This document shows positions 1 to 4,466 of a stretch of DNA of 5,920 bases, piece after piece. The position numbers and the translations under genes were made by a program. The stretch is from the NCBI GenBank assembly GCA_022545645.1, contig JACZQQ010000172.1, positions 1-5,920 on the forward strand, in the 5' to 3' direction. The notes below the pieces were generated by a model. That model was not told the origin of the DNA, did no database searches, and saw only the letters and a list, made by a program, of their open reading frames with translations. The DNA is from Acidobacteriota bacterium (GTDB taxonomy: Bacteria; Acidobacteriota; UBA6911; RPQK01; JADFOI01). Within the stretch, counting starts at the first letter, position 1. Every line of letters begins with the position of its first letter.

Positions 1-2
1 AA

Positions 3-719
3 GTCGATCTCATCATCCCTGATTACAACGAGAATTTTCAGAGAGATGTGGACACAATCAGGGGCTACAAGGAAAAGAGATGGTTTTTCGATATTCAAAA
101 CAACACCATTCGCTTTTCCCATGGCAATCACAGCACTCGGGATCGGTGGTTCAAGGCTTACTTCGGTACCGGGTACCGGGAGTGTGGCAACTGTCACAAC
201 CTGGGTCTTCCCTATGCGTCTGAAGAGGGCATGCAGTTGGAAGATGGGGAGCACCTAAACAGCGTGGAGGATATCCGGGATTATGAGGACGATATCTATC
301 CCTTTGGCATTATGATGGCTCGCTGTTTCGATGCCTGTCATAACGGTCTCACAGCACCCAATGACTGTATGAATTGCCATCTGCCTGGAAGTCGCGCGTT
401 GACCGAGGGAGCTACCGGACTCAGCGATGAGATGCAAACCATCGTTGCTCAGTCAGAAGCGGGGACAGCCGGGGACCTTCAAGATCCGGGAGAGCAAGTC
501 TATAAGCAAAGAAATTGCAACCTATGCCATGTTCTTAATCAGGTAGGCGCCCCGATAGCGTCCGACTTGAGCGACATCGCAAATCGTCGCGATCTCAAGT
601 GGCTAGGGGAATTTCTGAAAAACCATCAGGAGCCAGAGCCTAAATCAACCATACCGAGGTTAAAGTTCTCCGATGAGGAGGCCCAGAGTTTGGCCGAATA
701 CCTGGCCGATGAACGCTAA
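3..719 (+). CDS. Multihaem c-type cytochrome, 3' part (5' end outside window)
   Basis: Predicted electron-transfer protein acting outside the cytoplasm. The frame is open to the left edge, so the gene starts upstream; the GTG at 48 is internal because sensible coding precedes it. The visible 238 residues form two parts. The first has an FSHGNH segment (bases 114-131) whose histidines could be distal haem ligands, then CGNCH (183-197), an unusually spaced CFDACH (324-341, CX3CH) and CMNCH (366-380). The second, from about base 480 on, resembles a class I cytochrome c: CNLCH (516-530), then the final helix FSDEEAQSLAEYLADER. The usual MP ligand motif before that helix reads STIPRL and the domain has no methionine at all, so its sixth ligand must differ (H193 counted from base 48, in KNHQEPEP, is a candidate) or be absent. 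So there are three standard haem sites and one non-canonical. The signal peptide cannot be seen. The physiological partner is unknown. Confidence 0.88.
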   Translation, partial: VDLIIPDYNENFQRDVDTIRGYKEKRWFFDIQNNTIRFSHGNHSTRDRWFKAYFGTGYRECGNCHNLGLPYASEEGMQLEDGEHLNSVEDIRDYEDDIYPFGIMMARCFDACHNGLTAPNDCMNCHLPGSRALTEGATGLSDEMQTIVAQSEAGTAGDLQDPGEQVYKQRNCNLCHVLNQVGAPIASDLSDIANRRDLKWLGEFLKNHQEPEPKSTIPRLKFSDEEAQSLAEYLADER

Positions 720-770
720 CCGCTGAGCGCGGTAAGCGTTCAGCGGAAATTCAAAATTCAAAATGAATTC
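720..770 (+). repeat. Composite 3' element: hairpin plus A-rich short repeats
   Basis: An 11-bp stem (720-730 with 736-746, one G-T wobble, loop GGTAA) begins at the first base after the cytochrome stop codon. It is followed by AAAT and near-tandem TTCAAAA units. The same design recurs after the stop at 2080. The T8 run at 771-778 is about 24 bases past the stem, too far for a standard intrinsic terminator. It could stabilise or end the cytochrome mRNA; that is inference. Confidence 0.6.
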
Positions 771-780
771 TTTTTTTTCT

Positions 781-830
781 GGGCGCTGAGCGCCCACGAC
801 AGCACAACAGCACGACGTCACGAAGTGACG
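781..830. repeat. Two palindromes flanking a CACGACAGCA-type short repeat
   Basis: GGGCGCTGAGCGCCC (781-795) is an exact palindrome around one central base and shares CGCTGAGCGC with the hairpin at 721-730. CGTCAC-GAA-GTGACG (816-830) is a second 6-bp stem. Between them is an imperfect repeat of ACGACAGCACAACAGCACGACG type. The stretch lies between the 3' ends of two convergent genes. No T-tract follows either stem on either strand, so classical termination is not supported. Confidence 0.5.
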
Positions 831-843
831 AACGCGCCTCGGG

Positions 844-1476
844 CTAGCCGGCTCTCAGAAAATCTCGAGAGAGGGAACCAATCTCTCTGGCTTTCTTCCT
901 AAGGAGGCGAGGTACCGGATGAGAAGCCAACTCATGCACTCCGAGGGAACCGCTCAAAACTCCTATTCCCACCATTAACAGGACACACTCCCAAGCCAAC
1001 TCCTCCGCATTGACCGATTCCTGGACGGTTCCTGCCTTCTGGCTTCGCACGATGGCGGCCTGGAACAGGACACTCAATTTCTTGAAGTAGTCTTTGGACA
1101 CTTCTTTGAGCGAAGGGGGTACGCCCGTGCTATTGAGCAACAAGGCACTGCATGCACACAGCCCTTCTCCAGGATGATCGGAATAAAGCTTTTGAAGGTA
1201 TTCGCCTATGGAATCGAGGGCACTCGGAAAATCACTGGGATATCGGTCGATCATGGCCCGGAGAAGACAGAGTCGATCCTCGACAAACTCTTCAAGAGCC
1301 ACTTGGGCCAAGTTCTTCTTGCTTGAGAAGTGGTGATGGATATTGGCTCGAGTCACTCCCAAGGCCGAGGCAATGGCCCCGAAATGGAGCTCCTCGTATC
1401 CACCACTCTTGAGTTGATAAACGGCTAAAGCGACGATCTGCGCTTGAGTTCCCACAGCAATCCTGATGGACATCAT
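844..1476 (-). CDS. TetR/AcrR family transcriptional regulator
   Basis: Probable cytoplasmic one-component repressor, about 210 residues, a normal TetR length. The N-terminal DNA-binding domain is clear: a first helix (TQAQIVALAVYQLKSGGYEE), then the helix-turn-helix FGAIASALGVTRANIHHHF followed by SSKKNLAQVALEEF, matching the family pattern IA..LGVs...iYhHF.sKe.L. The C-terminal ligand domain is helical, with a GLCACSALLLNS stretch like the GC-l-l-n segment of several TetR C-terminal types; the ligand cannot be told. Start: ATG at 1476 (a second ATG at 1473) is preferred; an in-frame TTG at 1494 would add six residues. No strong Shine-Dalgarno precedes any of these. The gene is divergent from the RHH gene at 1748 and convergent with the cytochrome gene. 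TetR proteins often repress themselves and a divergent neighbour, so the palindromes at 1535-1557 and 1664-1736 are candidate sites. Confidence 0.9.
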   Translation of the reverse strand: MMSIRIAVGTQAQIVALAVYQLKSGGYEELHFGAIASALGVTRANIHHHFSSKKNLAQVALEEFVEDRLCLLRAMIDRYPSDFPSALDSIGEYLQKLYSDHPGEGLCACSALLLNSTGVPPSLKEVSKDYFKKLSVLFQAAIVRSQKAGTVQESVNAEELAWECVLLMVGIGVLSGSLGVHELASHPVPRLLRKKAREIGSLSRDFLRAG

Positions 1477-1534
1477 ATCTCGAATGGCTGACAACAGCCC
1501 ACAGACCGCCTGATTTGGAAAACGGAGGCGCGGC

Positions 1535-1557
1535 CTCAGGGCCGTTCGGCACCTGAG
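1535..1557. promoter_or_regulatory. Near-perfect inverted repeat upstream of the TetR gene
   Basis: CTCAGGGCC pairs with GGC-a-CCTGAG: nine base pairs, one bulged A at 1551, loop GTTC. It lies about 60-80 bases upstream of the TetR ATG. The left half (CTCAGGGCCG) recurs exactly at 1707-1716, just before the second AT-rich palindrome. It could be the TetR operator or a leader RNA hairpin; the sequence alone does not decide. Confidence 0.4.
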
Positions 1558-1663
1558 ATGCCTCTCACATTCCGGAGGTGCCCCTTAAGAGCCACACGAA
1601 AGTACGAAGGCGCGAATCGTGCAAAGCGCTTATCGAACACGCCGGCAGAGGAAATAATAACGT

Positions 1664-1677
1664 AACATAATTATGTT
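1664..1677. promoter_or_regulatory. AT-rich palindrome, candidate operator 1
   Basis: AACATAATTATGTT is a perfect 14-bp palindrome. A near-identical copy (13 of 14) is centred 59 bp downstream. It sits in the divergent region between the TetR and RHH genes. A further GTAACA (1662-1667) is inverted as TGTTAC at 1682-1687. CATAAT within it resembles a -10 box on both strands. Confidence 0.55.
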
Positions 1678-1722
1678 CTTGTGTTACTTTTGCCGTCATG
1701 TTCGCTCTCAGGGCCGCCCTAT

Positions 1723-1736
1723 GACATAATTATGTT
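1723..1736. promoter_or_regulatory. AT-rich palindrome, candidate operator 2 over the RHH gene promoter
   Basis: GACATAATTATGTT contains the perfect 12-bp palindrome ACATAATTATGT (1724-1735) and repeats the site at 1664. It ends 11 bases before the ATG at 1748. CATAAT (1725-1730) or TATGTT (1731-1736) could be the -10 element, which would give a very short or absent 5' leader. No good -35 box is seen. A protein bound here would block transcription of the RHH gene. Confidence 0.55.
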
Positions 1737-1747
1737 AATCTAGAGGG

Positions 1748-2080
1748 ATGGAGGAGAAAAAACATCGGACGACCCTCTATCTGGATAAGCACCTCATGAA
1801 GGAGGTCAAAATGTGGGCGGTTCAGGAAAGCCGGTCAGTGAGTCAGATTGTGGAGAGGCTGCTCACCGAATATCTCCTCACCAAGAAGGCTGGTTTTGAC
1901 GACCTGGATGAAGATACGGGAGATGGCTCCCAGACCATCGCCGATGTGGAATCTATTTTCGGAACTCCCTCCAGTAAAGAGACCTTTGGCGAAAAGGTGG
2001 TCTACAAATACCAGGACATGACCGTGGAGTTCGTCAACGGAAGAGTTTCTGACATCAAGTTTGCCTCGCCCGGAAGCTGA
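1748..2080 (+). CDS. Ribbon-helix-helix protein with C-terminal SmpA/OmlA-like domain
   Basis: Small predicted regulator, 110 residues. Residues 6-46 fit a ribbon-helix-helix (CopG/Arc/MetJ-type) DNA-binding domain: strand HRTTLYL, helix A from D13 to about E27, a turn at SRS, helix B from V31 (VSQIVERLLTEYLL). An acidic linker follows (F50 to S61, many D/E). Residues 62-105 look like the SmpA/OmlA (BamE-like) repeat fold: T-I-A-D-V-E-S-I-F-G-T-P, then VVYKYQDMTVEFVNGRVSDI, matching the family pattern of lGkP, Y.Y and v.F.nGrV. That fold is normally found in exported lipoproteins, but there is no signal peptide or lipobox here. ATG 1748 is the only usable start: an in-frame stop lies at 1736. 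The GAGGG just before it has no spacer, so initiation may be leaderless-like. No partner toxin gene lies next to it. Probable autoregulator through the palindromes upstream; function unknown. Confidence 0.8.
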   Translation: MEEKKHRTTLYLDKHLMKEVKMWAVQESRSVSQIVERLLTEYLLTKKAGFDDLDEDTGDGSQTIADVESIFGTPSSKETFGEKVVYKYQDMTVEFVNGRVSDIKFASPGS

Positions 2081-2174
2081 CCGCTGACCGCCGTCAGCGG
2101 AAATCCCAAATTCTAAACTCCAAATTCCAAACCCGGAAGCAGAAATCCAGGACCTGGAAGCCGGAACCTGGAAG
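2081..2174 (+). repeat. Second composite 3' element: hairpin plus degenerate tandem repeats
   Basis: A perfect 8-bp stem, CCGCTGAC-CGCC-GTCAGCGG (2081-2100), begins right after the RHH stop codon. It is followed by AAAT and degenerate heptamers (AAATTCT, AAACTCC, AAATTCC, AAACCC). Next comes a 14-bp-period repeat with ACCTGGAAG at 2152-2160 and 2166-2174. The opening matches the element at 720-770 in stem sequence, position and following AAAT. Coding in any frame is not supported. Confidence 0.6.
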
Positions 2175-2189
2175 GTGCGCTTTGCGCGC
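2175..2189 (-). other. Small hairpin at the symporter 3' end
   Basis: GCGC-TTT-GCGC (2177-2187), extendable by a T-G and a G-C pair, directly abuts the symporter stop codon. No T-run follows on the minus strand, so it is a weak terminator candidate at best. The 9-mer GCGCGCTAC (2184-2192), which includes the stop codon, recurs at the end of the peptidase-like gene. Confidence 0.3.
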
Positions 2190-3643
2190 TACGCGTCAAA
2201 CAAACGTTCTAGCTCTGGGCTTCGATGGGGACTCGAGGCCAGGGAGAGGATCACATAGGCCAGCAGAGAGAGAAACAGCGCAGGAAAGACCTTGTGCAGA
2301 CCGCCAGCAAAGGGGAGATAGTCCCACAGAAAAAGAGTGGCAATTCCGAGCAAGAAAGACGTGATCACCGCCGTCCCATTGCCTCGGGACCAATAGAGTC
2401 CCAGAACAATGGCCGGAAAAAAACAGGCGGCGTACAAGCTGCCCGAAAAAGCGGTCAGCGTCACGATCCCACCCGGCGGGTCCAGTGCAATCAAGGCCGT
2501 GATGAGCGCAAAGAGGCCCACATAGAGGCGAGTGGATCGCAGTGAGGCCGACTCCGACAGGGAGGGTCGCCACAAACTCACGATGTCCCTCTCACAGGTC
2601 GATGCGGTGACCAGCAAGACACTATCCAGAGACGACATGGCGGCAGCGATCATCGCCACCATTAGAAAAGCCCCCACGGCAGGAGAAAAAACGTCTCCTC
2701 CAGCTAAAAGAGCGGGGACAATGCGGTCGGTGTCCTCCATTCCTTCGGGGAAAATACGACGGCTGTAAAGGCCGATAGGTACAAGAAGCGAATAGACAAA
2801 GAGGAAGGCCAGGGTGGCAACCCACATTCCTCGCCGTGCGGCACGACGGTCTTCCAGCGCATAGAAGCGGGACAGTTGCCGAGGTTCGACGATAAGCTTC
2901 ATGGTTCCCGCAAAAATGATCCCCAGAAGGACGGGCAAGGGTATGGCGGCATTCCAAGAAAAGAGCCCGGCCGTCTCGGGTTGATCACGCAGGATACTCA
3001 GGGCACCTATTCCTCCGGCAGCCTGCACGGTTCCCCTGAACAGCAAAACGGCGGCGCAAATCATGAGGAGTGCCTGAACTACGTCCGTTCGCACCACTGA
3101 AATAAAACCGCCCACAGCCGTGTAGGCCACCACGATCATAAAGACCAATAAGATGGCTACCTCATAGGGAATCTCAAGAAACACTTCCAGGAGATTGCCA
3201 ATCCCTTTGAAGACCGCCGTCATGTACAGAAGACTAGCAAAGATGGTGATCAGGGAGGCTAAAACACGCGCTTTGTTGCTTCCAAAGCGGAATCCGATAA
3301 AGTCCGGGATGGTGATGGAATTCAGTGAAGCAGCGAACTCCCGCATTTTGGGGGCAATCCAGTGCCAGGCGATCAGGGAAAACATAACGGCCGAGGGCGC
3401 CAGAAGCAGCCAGGGTGCCCCATAGGAATAGGCCTGGCCGGCATATCCCACGAAACTGTTGGTGCTCGAGTAAGTGGCAAAGAAGGAGAGTCCGATGGCA
3501 ACGCCTCCCATGGAACGTCCTCCCACGTAATAATCCACCAGCCCTCGAGTCCGACGCTTTCCCACCCAGGCGTGATAGACCATCAGGGCGATAAAGATCG
3601 CCATTAAAAAAAGAGCGGGCCAGTTACTACCCATCCAGGTCAT
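2189..3643 (-). CDS. Sodium:solute symporter (SSS family)
   Basis: Predicted inner-membrane transporter, 484 residues, within the usual size for SSS (PutP/SGLT-type) proteins, with about 13 hydrophobic segments spread over its length. The first is PALFLMAIFIALMVYHAWVG. Then comes the typical GGRSMGGVAIGLSFFATYSS and SFVGYAGQAYSYG, the SSS signature at the start of the LeuT-like core. AYTAVGGFISVVRTDVVQ (about residues 173-190) matches the conserved GG...V..TD..Q segment. IAAAMSSLDSVLL (about 332-344) is the core-helix Na+ site motif; its paired serines correspond to the Na2-site residues known from PutP and vSGLT. The substrate cannot be read from sequence. Start: ATG 3643 is chosen; ATG 3634 is possible. 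A TTG at 3670 lies in repeat DNA and is rejected. No clear Shine-Dalgarno is seen. The gene stands alone, convergent with the RHH gene and divergent from the methyltransferase gene. Confidence 0.93.
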   Translation of the reverse strand: MTWMGSNWPALFLMAIFIALMVYHAWVGKRRTRGLVDYYVGGRSMGGVAIGLSFFATYSSTNSFVGYAGQAYSYGAPWLLLAPSAVMFSLIAWHWIAPKMREFAASLNSITIPDFIGFRFGSNKARVLASLITIFASLLYMTAVFKGIGNLLEVFLEIPYEVAILLVFMIVVAYTAVGGFISVVRTDVVQALLMICAAVLLFRGTVQAAGGIGALSILRDQPETAGLFSWNAAIPLPVLLGIIFAGTMKLIVEPRQLSRFYALEDRRAARRGMWVATLAFLFVYSLLVPIGLYSRRIFPEGMEDTDRIVPALLAGGDVFSPAVGAFLMVAMIAAAMSSLDSVLLVTASTCERDIVSLWRPSLSESASLRSTRLYVGLFALITALIALDPPGGIVTLTAFSGSLYAACFFPAIVLGLYWSRGNGTAVITSFLLGIATLFLWDYLPFAGGLHKVFPALFLSLLAYVILSLASSPHRSPELERLFDA

Positions 3644-3650
3644 TTTGAAA

Positions 3651-3787
3651 TCACAGACAACAGACCACAAACAACAGACCAGAAGAAGAAGTCAGCAGAT
3701 AGTAACACCTGGGAAGAACAGACAACAAACGACGGACCGCAGAGCAAAGGCAACAGACAACAGACCAGAAGAAGAAGAAGAAGAAGA
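3651..3787 (+). repeat. T-poor AC/AG-rich repeat region with a GAA microsatellite
   Basis: The plus strand is almost free of T. A 21-bp exact direct repeat lies at 3671-3691 and 3757-3777 (ACAACAGACC followed by AGA/GAA triplets). ACAGACAACAGACC occurs exactly at 3653-3666 and 3753-3766, and ACAGACAACA again at 3718-3727. Bases 3767-3787 form an uninterrupted purine GAA-type triplet run. It fills most of the gap between two divergent genes. No coding or regular spacer structure is seen. Confidence 0.7.
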
Positions 3788-3860
3788 CACCAGTCAGAAG
3801 AGGTTCACTTGAAACTTGGAACCCGGAACCTTTGGCATGTTACGATATCCACTCGCTTCT

Positions 3861-3865
3861 GGAGG
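3861..3865 (+). promoter_or_regulatory. Shine-Dalgarno that sets the TTG start of the methyltransferase
   Basis: GGAGG followed by six bases and then TTG at 3872 is ideal spacing. No other in-frame start candidate nearby (TTG 3809, ATG 3902) has such a site, so this decides the start. Confidence 0.75.
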
Positions 3866-3871
3866 ATCAGA

Positions 3872-4447
3872 TTGAACAGAGTTGAGTTCTTCAAACAATT
3901 CATGCGCTTCCCTGGCGTCACCTGTGCCGTCACAGAGAGTAGTGGAGAACTGGCAGACTTGATTACGGACACTGCCGATCTCTCCCAGGCTTCGATGGTC
4001 GTCGAATTCGGACCCGGTACCGGGGTCTTTACCGAGAAAATTCTGGAGAAGATTTCCGACAGCACCCGGGCCTTTGCACTGGAGGTCAATGCGGATTTCG
4101 TTAAGGCCACTCAAAGGCGCTGCCCTCGGGCCGTGGTTTACCGCGATTCAGCCGTCAACGTGGCCCGGTACCTCAAGGAGTTCGGAGTGGAAAAATGTGA
4201 TCGGATTATCTGCGGATTACCCTGGGCTTCCTTTCCAAAGCAGTTGCAGGATCAATTACTGGACACCATTGTAGAGGTCCTGGAGCCGGGAGGGAAGTTA
4301 TTGACCTTCGCCTATGTGCACGGACTCTTCCTGCCCGCAGGGAGGAGGTTCAGAAAATGCCTCTCCTCCAGATTTAAAAGCGTTACAGCCACCCGAATCG
4401 TCTGGCAAAATCTGCCTCCCGCCTTCGTCTACTGTGCCGAAAGGTAG
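3872..4447 (+). CDS. Class I SAM-dependent methyltransferase, PmtA-like
   Basis: Predicted methyltransferase of 191 residues. From the TTG start, VEFFKQFMRFPGVTCAVTESS matches the N-terminal segment (FL..FlrdP...ga..pSS) of the phospholipid N-methyltransferase (PmtA) / KsgA-like group. Motif I is VVEFGPGTG (43-51), the SAM-binding loop; the acidic residue after strand 2 is E71 in ALEVN; DSA is at 92-94. Motif IV is GLPWASFP (115-122), close to the SGLP form of PmtA rather than the N-L-P-Y/F of rRNA dimethylases. LEPGG follows at 137-141, and the end is WQNLPPAFVYCAER. Known PmtA enzymes methylate phosphatidylethanolamine to phosphatidylcholine at the membrane face; that substrate here is inference. 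An rRNA or small-molecule substrate remains possible. The start rests on GGAGG at 3861; an upstream TTG at 3809 lies in repeat-like DNA. The gene is monocistronic, with its stop only 15 bp from the converging peptidase-like gene. Confidence 0.85.
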   Translation: MNRVEFFKQFMRFPGVTCAVTESSGELADLITDTADLSQASMVVEFGPGTGVFTEKILEKISDSTRAFALEVNADFVKATQRRCPRAVVYRDSAVNVARYLKEFGVEKCDRIICGLPWASFPKQLQDQLLDTIVEVLEPGGKLLTFAYVHGLFLPAGRRFRKCLSSRFKSVTATRIVWQNLPPAFVYCAER

Positions 4448-4454
4448 AGCACAG

Positions 4455-4466
4455 GTAGCGCGCTAC
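4455..4466. other. 12-bp palindrome between converging stop codons
   Basis: GTAGCGCGCTAC is a perfect palindrome that contains the stop codon of the minus-strand gene. As a hairpin it could form only about four pairs around CGCG, and no T-tract follows. It fills most of the 15-bp gap, so any shared terminator would have to lie inside coding sequence. Confidence 0.3.

Noticed and set aside
48..50. GTG at 48 (or ATG at 46 in another frame) as the start of the cytochrome gene
   Set aside because: The cytochrome frame is open without a stop back to base 3, and there is no signal peptide after 48, which a c-type cytochrome needs; the true start is upstream.
747..780. T8 run at 771-778 as an intrinsic terminator of the cytochrome gene
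   Set aside because: It lies about 24 bases after the 720-746 stem, not directly behind it.
1748..2080. Antitoxin of a type II toxin-antitoxin pair
   Set aside because: The RHH domain would fit, but no toxin gene lies up- or downstream; the following gene is a convergent symporter.
2225..3607. Several plus-strand open frames opposite the symporter
   Set aside because: They are short, overlap one another and the symporter, and encode compositionally odd, unrecognisable peptides; the minus-strand frame has full family motifs.
3668..3670. TTG start for a longer symporter
   Set aside because: It falls inside the repeat region, has no ribosome site and adds residues not typical of the family; ATG 3643 is better.
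3651..3787. CRISPR array
   Set aside because: Repeats are not regularly spaced, are low-complexity, and have no unique spacers or nearby cas genes.
3809..3871. Longer methyltransferase from TTG 3809
   Set aside because: The added 21 codons come from repeat-like DNA and lack a Shine-Dalgarno, while TTG 3872 has GGAGG at six-base spacing.
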